Shown here piece by piece: positions 27,823 to 37,303 of a stretch of DNA of 64,000 bases. Position 1 is the stretch's first letter; each line of letters starts with the position of its first letter. The notes under the pieces are model-generated. The model had not been told where the DNA came from. It worked only from the letters and a program-made list of their open reading frames with translations, and did not search any database. The stretch lies in assembly GCA_044222245.1 (NCBI GenBank), contig JBGANQ010000037.1, positions 12,896 to 76,895 on the forward strand, given 5' to 3'. The position numbers were made by a program, and so were the translations under genes. The DNA comes from CALFML01 sp044222245 (lineage in GTDB: Bacteria > Myxococcota_A > Polyangia > Palsa-1104 > JAEUJZ01).

Positions 27823-28845
27823 CTACTCGGCCAGGGCGCGGTCGATCTCGGCGGAGAACTTGTCGAGCGGCAGCGCGCCGCTGAGGAAGGTACCGTTGAC
27901 GAAGAACGCCGGGGTGCCGCGCACGCCGGCCTCCTGGCCCTCGCGGATGTTCTTCTTCACCAGCGCCGCGTGCTGCCCCGAGGTCAGGCAGCTGTCGAAC
28001 TTGGCGCTGTCGATCCCCAGCGTCTTGGCCGCGTTCTTGAGCGACTCGACGTCGAGGTTCTGCTGGTTGTCGAACATCCAGTCGTGCATCTGCCAGAACT
28101 TGCCTTGGTCGTTGGCGCACTGCCCGGCCTCGGCGGCCTTCTGCGCCTTCTCGTGGAAGTCGAGCGGGAAGTCGCGGAACACCAAGCGCACCTTGTTACC
28201 GTACTTGGCGACCACCTGATCCATGACCGCGCGGCCCTTGCTGCAGTACGGGCACTGGAAGTCAGAGAACTCGACGACGGTGACCTTGGCCTCTTTGGGC
28301 CCCTTGGCCGGCCCCTCGGCGGCGACCTGGATCTTGGGCGCGCGCAAGAGGATCTGCACGCCGGCCTTCTTCTTGAGGTCCTCAATCGTGGTGGCAATCG
28401 CCTCGCGGCGCTTCTGGTTGGTAAGGCCGGTGACGATGGTGTCCTTGACGGCGTCGAACTGCTGGCCGGCCAGCTGCGGCGGCAGGCGCTCTTTGTTGGC
28501 CTCGAAGAAGCTCTTGGCCTCGTCGACGCTGACCTGCGGGACCTTGGTCTCGACCTGCTTGCGCAGGAAGTCCTCGTCGCTCTGCCCGGCCTTCTGCGCC
28601 GCCGCCTTGACGACCCGCTCGCCGACCAGGTTGTCCAGGGTCTTCTCGCGGATCTCAAACAGCTCGCGGCCGGCGGCCTTGTCCAGGTCGGCCATGGTGA
28701 GCGGCTGGCCGCCGATGAGGGCCACCACCACCTGCGCGTCTGACGAGGTCGGCGTCGGGCCGACGGTCTTGGTGGAGCCCTTGTTGCAAGCGCTGCTGCC
28801 GAGAAGCAGCGTCAGTAGCGCCGCCGAGATTGGCTTCCAGTTCAT
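27823..28845 (-). CDS. Lipidated DsbA/thioredoxin-family oxidoreductase with N-terminal SurA-like helical domain
   Basis: A 340-residue exported protein. The lipobox SSAC gives Cys20 for lipidation. Residues about 35-170 form a helical SurA/PpiC N-terminal-like chaperone region. Residues 180-340 are a DsbA/DsbG-like thioredoxin domain with CPYC (198-201) and cis-Pro in GTPAFFVNG. It probably introduces or shuffles disulfides in envelope proteins; the many Cys-rich lipoproteins in this window are plausible clients. AGGAAA lies upstream of the ATG at 28845, which is preferred over the much longer upstream frame. Confidence 0.88.
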   Translation of the reverse strand: MNWKPISAALLTLLLGSSACNKGSTKTVGPTPTSSDAQVVVALIGGQPLTMADLDKAAGRELFEIREKTLDNLVGERVVKAAAQKAGQSDEDFLRKQVETKVPQVSVDEAKSFFEANKERLPPQLAGQQFDAVKDTIVTGLTNQKRREAIATTIEDLKKKAGVQILLRAPKIQVAAEGPAKGPKEAKVTVVEFSDFQCPYCSKGRAVMDQVVAKYGNKVRLVFRDFPLDFHEKAQKAAEAGQCANDQGKFWQMHDWMFDNQQNLDVESLKNAAKTLGIDSAKFDSCLTSGQHAALVKKNIREGQEAGVRGTPAFFVNGTFLSGALPLDKFSAEIDRALAE

Positions 28846-29052
28846 GGGTTGGTTTCCTTTTCCTGTGTTTAAGAGGCTCGCGTCAGCATGGCATAGGCCG
28901 CCGCCCTCACCAAGCGCGGACCTGAAAACTCCGGCGCGAAATCGGCGGCAAAGTGGGCGCTTCGCTGCGGCGGGCGGGTGTTGCAAGGCGGCGTAAGGCT
29001 CGGCCGGCGCCGTCCGGTCACGTCTCCTGACATGTAGGACAAAGTAAGATTT

Positions 29053-29081
29053 TTGACTTCCTTATCGTACCGAAATAGCTT
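29053..29081 (+). promoter_or_regulatory. Candidate promoter of the PilZ gene; near-leaderless
   Basis: TTGACT (29053-29058, five of six), exactly 17 bp, then TAGCTT (29076-29081). The predicted start site falls at or next to the ATG at 29089, so the mRNA may be nearly leaderless; no Shine-Dalgarno sequence is visible. Confidence 0.45.
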
Positions 29082-29088
29082 GGGGCCC

Positions 29089-29670
29089 ATGAAGACGGCA
29101 CGCACCCCCATCGTTCGCCCCAAGAGCCCGCGCTCCTCTGGCTCTCCGCGGCCCGCCCGCGGCGCCAGCGCCCTGGCGGTCTCCCTGGCCCCGAGCTCCG
29201 CCCGACCCGAGGCAGCCGGCGCCGCCCCCGCGCGCAGCGGCCCGCCGCGCTCTGGCCCGCTGCAGCTGCCTACGGCCGCAGGTCCGTCGAGCGGCCGCCC
29301 GCCGGTGCTGCGCGTCGAGCAGCGCCGCAACATCCGGTTCGACAAGGCCTTCCCGGTGGCGATCCGCAGCGAGGCCTTTGGCGAGTCGAGCGCGATCGCC
29401 CGCAACGTCTCGGCCGGCGGCATCATGGTCGAGCTGCCCGAGCCGCTGCCGCTCGGCACCGCGGTGCAGGTCTTCTTCTCGGTGCCCGACTCGCACGCCC
29501 GCATCGTCGCGCGCGGCGAGGTGAAGAATCACTACTTCCTCAACTTCGCCGATCCCAAGGGCGGGCTGCACGCCCTGACCGGCATGGGCGTGCGCTTTAC
29601 CGGCTTTGAGAGCGACAGCGATCTGCTGCTCGGGCTGGGCCTGACCCGGCTGCGCACCGTGCTGCACTGA
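29089..29670 (+). CDS. PilZ-domain protein (probable c-di-GMP effector)
   Basis: A 193-residue protein: about 80 residues of Pro/Ser/Arg-rich, probably disordered sequence, then a PilZ domain (about 85-190) with RRNIRFDKAFPVAIRS, NVSAGGIMVEL matching the (D/N)-x-S-x-x-G core, and GMGVRFTGF. The RxxxR-type element is represented by RRNIR. PilZ domains of this kind bind cyclic di-GMP or act through protein contacts. It has its own promoter candidate and no clear operon partner upstream. Confidence 0.85.
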   Translation: MKTARTPIVRPKSPRSSGSPRPARGASALAVSLAPSSARPEAAGAAPARSGPPRSGPLQLPTAAGPSSGRPPVLRVEQRRNIRFDKAFPVAIRSEAFGESSAIARNVSAGGIMVELPEPLPLGTAVQVFFSVPDSHARIVARGEVKNHYFLNFADPKGGLHALTGMGVRFTGFESDSDLLLGLGLTRLRTVLH

Positions 29671-29781
29671 GCCGGCGGCGGTGGCTTGCCCCGCGCCCGC
29701 GATCCGCGATACAACCGCCGAGCGCGGCGCGACCGCCGCGGCAATAGCAAGCTCGACTTACCCCCGACAAAGGACCCGGAC

Positions 29782-31347
29782 ATGGCACGCCCGTTCGTCT
29801 TGGCAGGACTCTCGCCCCACCCGGGAGCGCGGCAGGACTTCTCTCCCCGCAGCCCGGCGCGCTCCTCGCTGCTGGCCCCGCGGCAACAGGGCGGGGTCCT
29901 TGGGACTCTCCTTCTGACCGCGGCGCTCCTGCCGGCCTGCGTCGAGCAGTCGAGCGAGCCGAGCCAGCCGAGCGCCGAGGACGTCAAGGCCGCCCACGAG
30001 CACGTGCTCACCGTCGCCCCGACGCCGCGCTACCCGAGCAGCGCGGTCCTCGACAACGGCGACAAGGGCCGCATCGTCTACCTGGGCGCCGACGTCGACA
30101 CCACGACCGTCGTGCCCGGCCAGTCGTTCAACCTCACCCACTACTTCCGCGTCGAGAAGCCGGTGGCAGAAGGCTGGCGCCTGTTCGTCCACCTGGACGG
30201 CACCGCGGCCCGGCGCGCCCACCTCAACGCCGACCACGTGCCGATCGGCGGCAAGTACCCGGTGGCGCTGTGGAAGACCGGCGAGATCATCGCCGACAGC
30301 CACAAGGTCATGGTCCCGCCGAGCTGGCCGGCCGACAAGGTCACCATCTATGTCGGCTTCTGGAAGGGACAGTCCCGGTTCGCGGTCAAGAGCGGGCCCC
30401 AGGACGGCCAGAACCGCGTCCTCGCCCTGGAGCTGCCGGTCAAAAATGACGCCGCCCCGCCCGCCGCGCCGACCAAGCGCCTGGTCGCCCGCAAGCTGCC
30501 GACCGGCACGACGATCACCGTGGACGGCAAGCTCGACGAGCCGGCGTGGAAGACCGCCAGCGTCAGCGAGCCGTTTGTGAACTCGCTCGACGGCAGCGCC
30601 GCGCCGCAGGCCTCCTCGGCCAAGGTGCTGTGGGATGATCAGAACCTGTACGTCGCCTTCGACTTCGCCGACACCGACATCTGGGGCAGCTTCGAGAAGC
30701 ACGACGACAAGATCTACACCCAGGAAGCGGCCGAGATGTTCATCGACCCCGACGGCGACGGGCGGACCTATATCGAGCTGCAGGTCAGCCCGCGCAACGT
30801 CACCTTCGACTCCTGGCTGCCCGGCTACCGCCAGAACGACAACGCCTGGGACGCGCCGATGAAGACCGCGGTGCAGGTAAACGGCACCCTGAACAAGCGC
30901 GACGACACCGACACCGGCTGGACGGTCGAGATGATGATCCCGCTCAGCGCGGTCAAGGGGCGCCTGGAGACCGTCAAGGGCGTGCCGCCGCAGGTCGGCA
31001 CCGAGTGGCGCATCAACTTCTTCCGCATGGATCTGCCGGCCGGCAAGCCGCAGTCCGGCTCGGCGTGGTCGCCGCCGATGCGCGGCGATTTCCACGCCCT
31101 GGACAAGTTCGGCACCCTGGTCTTCGGCGATGAGCAGGGCGCCGTCGCCACCACCGGACCGCACACCCTGAGCCCGGTCCTGCAAAAAGCGATGGTCGCC
31201 GAGCCCGCGGCGCCCGGCGCGCCCACCGACAAGGCGCAAGCCACACCGGCGCTGCCAAGCGGCGAGGCTCCGGCCAAGGCGGCGCCGCCGGCCGCCAAGC
31301 CAGGCAAGGACAAGGCCAAGAAAGCCGCTCCGGGCGCAGCTCCCTGA
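29782..31347 (+). CDS. Lipoprotein with CBM9-like carbohydrate-binding domain
   Basis: A 521-residue predicted lipoprotein; lipobox LLPAC places lipidated Cys at residue 53 after a long basic n-region. Residues about 95-235 form an immunoglobulin-like domain (GQSFNLTHYFRVEKPVAEGWRL). Residues about 245-455 are CBM9_1-like: TITVDGKLDEPAWKTA, LWDDQNLYVAFDFADTDIW, EAAEMFIDPDGDGRTYIELQVSP, ending GDFHALDKFGTLVF. A low-complexity Ala/Pro/Lys tail of about 65 residues follows. CBM9 domains bind sugar ends. Probably an envelope glycan-binding protein. 111 nt after the PilZ gene. Confidence 0.85.
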   Translation: MARPFVLAGLSPHPGARQDFSPRSPARSSLLAPRQQGGVLGTLLLTAALLPACVEQSSEPSQPSAEDVKAAHEHVLTVAPTPRYPSSAVLDNGDKGRIVYLGADVDTTTVVPGQSFNLTHYFRVEKPVAEGWRLFVHLDGTAARRAHLNADHVPIGGKYPVALWKTGEIIADSHKVMVPPSWPADKVTIYVGFWKGQSRFAVKSGPQDGQNRVLALELPVKNDAAPPAAPTKRLVARKLPTGTTITVDGKLDEPAWKTASVSEPFVNSLDGSAAPQASSAKVLWDDQNLYVAFDFADTDIWGSFEKHDDKIYTQEAAEMFIDPDGDGRTYIELQVSPRNVTFDSWLPGYRQNDNAWDAPMKTAVQVNGTLNKRDDTDTGWTVEMMIPLSAVKGRLETVKGVPPQVGTEWRINFFRMDLPAGKPQSGSAWSPPMRGDFHALDKFGTLVFGDEQGAVATTGPHTLSPVLQKAMVAEPAAPGAPTDKAQATPALPSGEAPAKAAPPAAKPGKDKAKKAAPGAAP

Positions 31348-31724
31348 TACGACACGACCTGGTGATTTCCAGGAATCTGCGTCGCGCATCAAGCGCGGCA
31401 AGTTAGTCGCTTTGCCGGGTTTCTCGTCGGTAAGCCTCTTCCAAATGACCACGTTGGGCCAACAGCTTGTTGCCAAAGCGTAGCGGGCTTCCCGAGCGCC
31501 GAACCTAGCGTGCCGAGCGACCTCGGGGCCGTGAGCACGGCAGGTTCTAAAGAGTCTCACAGTCGCTTTGTAAGAGGCTGCCAAGAGGCGCCGCTCGGCG
31601 GCCAGGATTCCGGGGGGATGGGCCGCCTGCGAGCGCTGGTCCAGGCTACGGTCCGGCCGCGCAGGCGTGTTGTCAGCGCTGAGGCTTGAAGCCGCGGCGA
31701 CGCCCCCCGCGTCGCCCGAGCGGA
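31348..31724. other. 377-bp intergenic region between convergent genes, with a hairpin
   Basis: No gene is supported here. A perfect 8-bp stem GGCGACGC/GCGTCGCC with a 5-nt C loop (31696-31716) lies nine bases past the TonB receptor stop and may help end that transcript; there is no T-tract. I see nothing else in the rest. Confidence 0.4.
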
Positions 31725-34700
31725 CTAGAAGTACAGGCGGGCGCCGAAGCGCAGGTACAGGGGCGCTTGATAGGCGGTGGGCTGGCCGTAGTTGCTGTTT
31801 AGCACCAGCGCGGTCCCGTCGGTCGCACGCAGCTTGCGCAGGTCCTCGGGCTTGCCGTAGACGATCGGGTTCACGTTGGAGAAGGTGTACTCGTCGTCGA
31901 CGTTGACCACCTCGCGCTGGTTGGCGACGTTGATCACATCGCCGTAGACGTTGAGCTTGATCTTGTCGGTGAGCAGGTGCTCGTAGCCCAGGTGCAGATC
32001 AAGCTGGGTGATGGTCGGCGTCCGCCCCGCCGAGCCGCTCGGCAGGATGAACGTCTGCCGCGCCCCGTACACCACGTCCTGACCCAGGGTCTGGATCGGC
32101 CGCCCCGACAGCGCGGTGAACGTCAGGCTGGCGGTAATCGTCCCCCGCCCGCCGGCCACCGGCTGCTGGTAAAACCCGGTCGCCTTGAAGTTGTGCGGCC
32201 GATCGTTGTTAAGCGGTCCGTTGCGGTTCACCGTCAGGTTGATCAGGTCAAACTGCGACGAGATGTTCGGATCGAGCTGGTTGGTGTAGGGGTTAAACGG
32301 CCCCGGGAAGTTGCCCCACAGCCGCGAGTAGGTGTAGTTGGCCAGAATCGAGAAGCGGTTGGACAGGCGCTTGTTGATGGTGAAGGTCACCGCGTGGTAC
32401 TCGCGCTGCGCCTTGGGGAAAAGGGAGACCGCCTTGTAGACGTCGGCGCGGTTCTTGGCCGCCTTGGCGTCGTCGGACAGCTGCTTGAACGCCGCCTGCT
32501 GCGCCGCGTAGTTGGCGGCCTTGGGGTCGGGCATGGGTGTACTGTCGACCATCGCCTGCTTGCGCTGCGCATCGGCGTCCAGCTCTGCCGCTACCTTGGG
32601 ATCGGGCTGCGCCCCGGGGTTGGCGATAAAGAAGGTGTCGCCGCCGTTGACCGACAGATCCTCGATGATGTTGCCGAGCGACCGATAGGTGTAGTAGGCG
32701 CCGAGCACGATATCGAGGCCGACATCAACCTGGCCGCCGACCACCACCTCATCCTGGTGCTGGCCCTTGATCGCCGGCGCCACCGGGGCGTAGACCCCGC
32801 CGCCGCTCACCCGCGGATTGGCGAGCGTACACGGCGCCCCGGCCCCGACCTCGGGCACCTGCACCGGCTGGCCGCCGGGCAGAAGCGGGCGGCGGTTGCA
32901 GTCGCCGACGTAGGCCTTGCCGACCAGGAACCCCTCGCCGCTAAACGAGCGGTCGTTGATATCAAGGGGCACCGTCTCGTAGAAGCGGCCGTAGTTGGCG
33001 TACAGTTTGGCGCGGCCGCGGGCCCGCGGATCCCAGGCCAGCCCGACGCGCGGCGAGAGCTGATCGTAGATTGAGATCTGCTTGGTGCCATCGGCGCCGG
33101 CGATCTCCTGGGCCTCCCAGCGCAGGCCGGCGTTGATCGTCAGCCCCTTGAGCTTGCCGATGTCGATGGCCCAGCTGTCCCGCAGGTACAGCGAGTAGTT
33201 GCGAGTCTCGGTGACGGCGCGGAAGTAGTTGTAGCACCAGACATCGGTCGCCATGCCGCACGGCGTCACCCCGGGCGTGCCGAAGAAGTCCTTATCGCGC
33301 GGCAGACCGAAGCCGCGGTTGATGCGCAAGAGCTGGCCGCTGCCGTCGGTCTGATAGTTCAGGTGGCCGGCGAACCGGTCATTCGGATCGAAGTCCGTGC
33401 CGGTGTACATGCGGGTGTTGTCGCTGAGGTTGTCCTCGAAATCGAACCCCAGCTTGACCGCGTGGGTGCCGCCGGCCTTGAGGAACAGCGTCCCCGAGGC
33501 CTGGATGGCGTGGCGCTGCAGCACCTGGTGGGGGATGTACTGCCCGTAGCCGCCGTACTGGTAGGTGGTGATCGGGCACGGGTTGAAGGTCACCTTGCCG
33601 GCCCCGTCGCGCTGGCGCTGACAGTCGGGCGAGGGCTCAAAGTCCGACAGCGAGTACGGGTTTGACGCCGGCGCCCGATACTGGATGAGCTGCTTGTCCA
33701 CGGCGTACGGGGTGTCCGAGCGCCCCTGGTAGTGGTAGCCGTAGATCACATCGACCTGCAGCTTGCGATCGAACAGCTTGCCCAGGTAATGGAACGTCCC
33801 GTCGTGGATCTGCGAGTCGCGGTCGCGGTGGACGGCGTTTACGTCGTTGCGCAGGCCGTTGTACTCGTTGTTGAACTCGGGGGCGCCGATGTAGCCAAGG
33901 GTAATGTTGTGGTCGGGATTGAGGTTGAACTGGAGCTTGACGATCCAGTTGTAGATGCGCTGCGTCTCGTCGATCTGCTGCGGGGCTCCGACCTCGGTGG
34001 TGCGCAGGGCGAGTACGTCCAGGCCGCGCGACAGCTCGGGCGAGGACAGGTAGCCCGGCGGCTGGTAGCCGGTGTCCCGCTCGGCCAGGAACATTCCGTT
34101 TGTGCCGACCGTGGTCGAGGGAGTCTGGGCGCGGATGGCGCGCTCGGTGCGGTTGACGGTGAAGGTCGGCGCGAAGCCGGCGTAGAACCAGACCCGGTCC
34201 TTGACGATCGGACCGCCGAGCTCGAAGCCGAAGTCGTACTGCTGCAGCATCCGGCTGCGCGTCGCCAGCGCCTCGCCCAGCCGCGCCACCGTCTGCGGCG
34301 TCGCCTGCCACGGCGCCCACGAGCCGAACACCCCGCCGTGGAACTCGTTGCTGCCGCTCTTGGTGACGATCGACACCACGCCGCCGGTGGCGCGGCCGTA
34401 CTCGGCCTGGTAGCCACCGGTGATGACCTGGAACTCCTTGATGAAGTACTGGTGCAGCTGCGTCGCGATCACCCCCGAGTTGAGGTCGGTGGTGTTGAGC
34501 CCATCGATGACGATGGCGTTCTCGTTGCCGGTGCTGCCGCCGAAGCTCACTCCGACATCGCCGCCGGCCTGGCCGCGCGGCGACACGTCGGCCGAGCCGG
34601 GGGCCAGGCTGAGGGCCGACTCGTAGGTGCGGCCGCGCACCGCGGTGTTCTGCAGGATCTCCTGGTTGATCTCGACCCCGGTGTTGGCGCTGGCGGTGTC

Positions 34701-35147
34701 GATGACCGGGGCGCGCTCGCGCACCACGTAGACGTCGCGCTCGCCCTTGTGGGTCGGCATGTCGAGGCTGATCGTCAGCGACTTGCTCTGGGCGATGCGG
34801 ACCCCGGGGCGCTCGACGACTACGTCGTTGAAGTAGAAGCGGACTACGTAGTTGTCGCCGGACGGCAGCTGGGTGATCTGGTACTTCCCATTGCCATCGG
34901 TCACCTCGGTCTGGTCGCCCTGCAGCGCCGGTCCCGAGACGACGATCGTCACCCCGGGCAGCGGCTTGCCGGTGTCCTTGTTGGTGACCCGGCCCTGAAT
35001 TTGACCAAGCTGCAGCTGCGCCTGCGCCGCCCGCTCCAGCGCCGGCACGCCCGCGACCCCGGCCGCGGCGAGCAGCGCTCCGGGCAAAAAGGCGGCACCG
35101 ACGCGACGGCGGACGGGGCGGACTTTGTTCTTCTTGTGAATCGCCAT
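31725..35147 (-). CDS. TonB-dependent receptor with N-terminal carboxypeptidase-regulatory-like domain
   Basis: Outer-membrane receptor of 1140 aa. After a signal peptide (about 1-43, ending AQAQ) comes a CarboxypepD_reg/CnaB-like domain (QGRVTNKDTGKPLPGVTI, residues about 50-130). A plug domain follows (ENAIVIDGLNTTDL, FQVITGGYQAEYGRATGGVVSIVTKSGSNEFHG), then a long 22-strand barrel ending in LYLRFGARLYF with a terminal Phe. It would import a TonB-energised ligand or export/secrete, as proposed for some OmpA-like plug receptors in myxobacteria. GGAAGGGG lies before the ATG. The partner lipoprotein is 12 nt upstream in the same operon. Ligand unknown. Confidence 0.93.
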   Translation of the reverse strand: MAIHKKNKVRPVRRRVGAAFLPGALLAAAGVAGVPALERAAQAQLQLGQIQGRVTNKDTGKPLPGVTIVVSGPALQGDQTEVTDGNGKYQITQLPSGDNYVVRFYFNDVVVERPGVRIAQSKSLTISLDMPTHKGERDVYVVRERAPVIDTASANTGVEINQEILQNTAVRGRTYESALSLAPGSADVSPRGQAGGDVGVSFGGSTGNENAIVIDGLNTTDLNSGVIATQLHQYFIKEFQVITGGYQAEYGRATGGVVSIVTKSGSNEFHGGVFGSWAPWQATPQTVARLGEALATRSRMLQQYDFGFELGGPIVKDRVWFYAGFAPTFTVNRTERAIRAQTPSTTVGTNGMFLAERDTGYQPPGYLSSPELSRGLDVLALRTTEVGAPQQIDETQRIYNWIVKLQFNLNPDHNITLGYIGAPEFNNEYNGLRNDVNAVHRDRDSQIHDGTFHYLGKLFDRKLQVDVIYGYHYQGRSDTPYAVDKQLIQYRAPASNPYSLSDFEPSPDCQRQRDGAGKVTFNPCPITTYQYGGYGQYIPHQVLQRHAIQASGTLFLKAGGTHAVKLGFDFEDNLSDNTRMYTGTDFDPNDRFAGHLNYQTDGSGQLLRINRGFGLPRDKDFFGTPGVTPCGMATDVWCYNYFRAVTETRNYSLYLRDSWAIDIGKLKGLTINAGLRWEAQEIAGADGTKQISIYDQLSPRVGLAWDPRARGRAKLYANYGRFYETVPLDINDRSFSGEGFLVGKAYVGDCNRRPLLPGGQPVQVPEVGAGAPCTLANPRVSGGGVYAPVAPAIKGQHQDEVVVGGQVDVGLDIVLGAYYTYRSLGNIIEDLSVNGGDTFFIANPGAQPDPKVAAELDADAQRKQAMVDSTPMPDPKAANYAAQQAAFKQLSDDAKAAKNRADVYKAVSLFPKAQREYHAVTFTINKRLSNRFSILANYTYSRLWGNFPGPFNPYTNQLDPNISSQFDLINLTVNRNGPLNNDRPHNFKATGFYQQPVAGGRGTITASLTFTALSGRPIQTLGQDVVYGARQTFILPSGSAGRTPTITQLDLHLGYEHLLTDKIKLNVYGDVINVANQREVVNVDDEYTFSNVNPIVYGKPEDLRKLRATDGTALVLNSNYGQPTAYQAPLYLRFGARLYF

Positions 35148-35159
35148 GGCGGCCCCTTC

Positions 35160-36419
35160 CTACATATCCGCCGGCGGGCCAAGGTCCATGGGGCCGCCGC
35201 TGAGATCCGGGTTAGTCATCGTCGCCGGCATGCAGGTGGTAGCCGCCAGCGCCGCGGTGGTGGTCACCCCGGCAAAGGACGACTCGACCAGCTTGCCGGT
35301 CAGCTTGATCGACACCTTGAGGTCGGTGGCCACCCCGTGCTGCCCGGCCGGGAAGCCGGCGGTCTGGGCCACGTCCTTTATCACCGCGGCGGGGATCACC
35401 AAGGTGATCTCATTGGCGATAAACGGCCAGTTGTGATCGACGGTGTCGGGGTAAAGGTAAAGCGACCGCGCGCTGTCCTGCACATACTTGTCGTTCACCA
35501 CCTTGCAGTTGCTCGCCCCCAGCCGGACATCGACCGTCGCGACGCCGCCGTTGATCGCCGCCTTGATGACCACGGGCTTTAGCGCCGCGGTAAACAGCGA
35601 GGCGTTGAAGCGCAGCGCCACGGCGCTGTTCTGCCCGACGCCCGCGACCTTGTAGGGGTTGTCCGCCGAGCCGTCGCCGAGCGTCGTTATGGTATAGACC
35701 CAGGCATCGCCCTTGAGGTCGCCGGTGCCGAGCTGCAGCACCCGGAACGGCTCGGTCTGGAACGACAGCAGCGTCGCCGGCACCTGCAGATCGACCTTCT
35801 GCCCGTCGCGCCCGGAGACCCCCGGGTTCACCTTGACCTGGTAGCTGGTGCCCGGCTCCAGGGCGCTGCGCGGATCGCTGCGATCGACAGTGAGCTGCAG
35901 CGAAGGGCCGTAGGGAGCCTGGGCCGGATCGAACGAGACTCCCGAGCCGCTGATCTGCAGCACCCGCTTGAGCGGCGGCAGCCCGCCGCACCCCGAGCAG
36001 CCGAGCTCGAGCGCCTTGGCCAGGTTCTCCGGCTTGTCGATGTCATCGCCATCGAGCAGCAGCGGGACCTTGTTGAACACCACCCGCATGTCCTGGCCAG
36101 AGTCCGGGGTGGGCACGCTCTTGGCCGGGCTGTACTTGTCCTTGGCGACGTCGTTATAACAGACCCGACAGACTACCGAGTCGCGGTTGTCGGGGCTTGT
36201 GCAGTCGACGCTCTGGTTCTTGCTGCAGTCGGGAATGCTGGTGTCGGTGAACACCGCGCCGTTGTGCGAGCCGCTGTCAAACAGGGTAAGCTTGGTAATC
36301 TGCAGGGGTCCGCTCGGCTCCTCCAGCTGTCCGGTCAGGTAGTCCGCGCAGCTCACCGCCATAAGCGTCATGCCGCCGCCGGCCAGTAGCAGGTAGAGCA
36401 GTCTTTTCCGCTGCCACAT
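35160..36419 (-). CDS. Lipoprotein paired with the TonB receptor
   Basis: A 419-residue predicted lipoprotein: MWQRKRLLYLLLAGGG then lipobox MAVSC (Cys24). The start at 36419 is chosen because AAGGAG lies seven bases upstream; an ATG at 36443 overlaps that site. An early Cys cluster (CxxxxxxDC, CRVC) and CSGCGG (about 160-166) may bind metal or form disulfides. Later parts look like Ig-like beta domains (GTSYQVKVNPGVSGRDGQ resembles a Big_5-type module). It ends 12 nt before the TonB receptor start, so it is probably a cell-surface partner. No enzyme motif. Confidence 0.8.
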   Translation of the reverse strand: MWQRKRLLYLLLAGGGMTLMAVSCADYLTGQLEEPSGPLQITKLTLFDSGSHNGAVFTDTSIPDCSKNQSVDCTSPDNRDSVVCRVCYNDVAKDKYSPAKSVPTPDSGQDMRVVFNKVPLLLDGDDIDKPENLAKALELGCSGCGGLPPLKRVLQISGSGVSFDPAQAPYGPSLQLTVDRSDPRSALEPGTSYQVKVNPGVSGRDGQKVDLQVPATLLSFQTEPFRVLQLGTGDLKGDAWVYTITTLGDGSADNPYKVAGVGQNSAVALRFNASLFTAALKPVVIKAAINGGVATVDVRLGASNCKVVNDKYVQDSARSLYLYPDTVDHNWPFIANEITLVIPAAVIKDVAQTAGFPAGQHGVATDLKVSIKLTGKLVESSFAGVTTTAALAATTCMPATMTNPDLSGGPMDLGPPADM

Positions 36420-36589
36420 AAACGAGCTCCTTGTCGTCGTCATTGCCCACGCTATACAACGCCAGTCTGCGCGGTGTCACGGGTTTGTTCAGCGGCCCGG
36501 CTGGCCAAGGCGGCGGCGGCGGGAAGCTCTGCTATGCTGGCGGACCGATTCACGCTAGGGCCCGCGAACTCGTCGCCCAAAGGACCTGC

Positions 36590-37303
36590 ATGAAAGCTCT
36601 TGTCATCGAAGATGATCGCAAGCTATCAAGCTTCCTCGCCCGCGCCTTCGCCGAGGAGGGCTACACGGTGGACAGCTGCCGCACCGGCGTCGAGGCGATG
36701 GCCCAGGCCGCGGCGAGCAGCTACGACCTGGTGGTGCTCGACTGGATGCTGCCCGAGTTTGACGGCCTGGCGGTGTGCCGCGAGCTGCGCCGGGTCGGCA
36801 ACGGGGTCCCGATCCTCATGCTCACCGCGCGCGGCGAGGTGACCGAGAAGGTCATGGCGCTCGACTCGGGCGCCGACGACTACATGACCAAGCCGTTTCA
36901 CCTCGACGAGCTGATGGCGCGGGCGCGGGCGCTTACCCGCCGCACCGGGCCGCTGCGCGACGGCATGCTGCGCGCCGGGCCGGTGGCGCTGGACATCCGC
37001 CAGCGGGTGGCGCAGGTCGCCGAGGCGCGCATCGAGCTCACCGGGCGCGAGTTCGCCCTGCTGGCGCTGCTCGTCCGCCACTGCGGCCGGGTGGTCACCC
37101 GCAGCGAGATCCTCGAGCAGGTCTGGGGCCTGCACTTTGACCCTGGCAGCAACGTCATCGAGGTCCACATGCGCCACCTGCGCGAGAAGCTCGGGCTCGC
37201 CGCCGGCTGCATCGAGACGGTGCGCGGCCACGGCTACCGCTTCACCGCCCTGCCCGCCGGCGGCCCCACCGGAGGAGACCCAGGCCCCGAGCCGCCGCCA
37301 TGA
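36590..37303 (+). CDS. OmpR/PhoB-family response regulator
   Basis: A 237-residue two-component regulator. Receiver domain 1-115: acidic E7/D8/D9, phosphoacceptor D51 (VVLDWMLPEFDG), LMLTAR, and K105 in MTKPFHLDEL. The winged-helix DNA-binding domain spans about 128-225 (ELTGREFALLALLVRHCGRVVTRSEILEQVW, then VHMRHLREKLG, VRGHGYRF). AAGGA precedes the ATG. The last four bases overlap the sensor kinase gene, marking a cognate pair. Divergent from the TonB-associated lipoprotein gene, which is a plausible target. Confidence 0.94.
   Translation: MKALVIEDDRKLSSFLARAFAEEGYTVDSCRTGVEAMAQAAASSYDLVVLDWMLPEFDGLAVCRELRRVGNGVPILMLTARGEVTEKVMALDSGADDYMTKPFHLDELMARARALTRRTGPLRDGMLRAGPVALDIRQRVAQVAEARIELTGREFALLALLVRHCGRVVTRSEILEQVWGLHFDPGSNVIEVHMRHLREKLGLAAGCIETVRGHGYRFTALPAGGPTGGDPGPEPPP

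Noticed and set aside
29758..31584. A 608-codon minus-strand frame over the CBM9 lipoprotein gene
   Set aside because: No recognisable motif; the plus-strand gene has a lipobox and conserved CBM9 segments.
33732..35582. A 616-codon open frame antisense to the TonB receptor
   Set aside because: The receptor has clear signal, plug and barrel features; the antisense frame has none.
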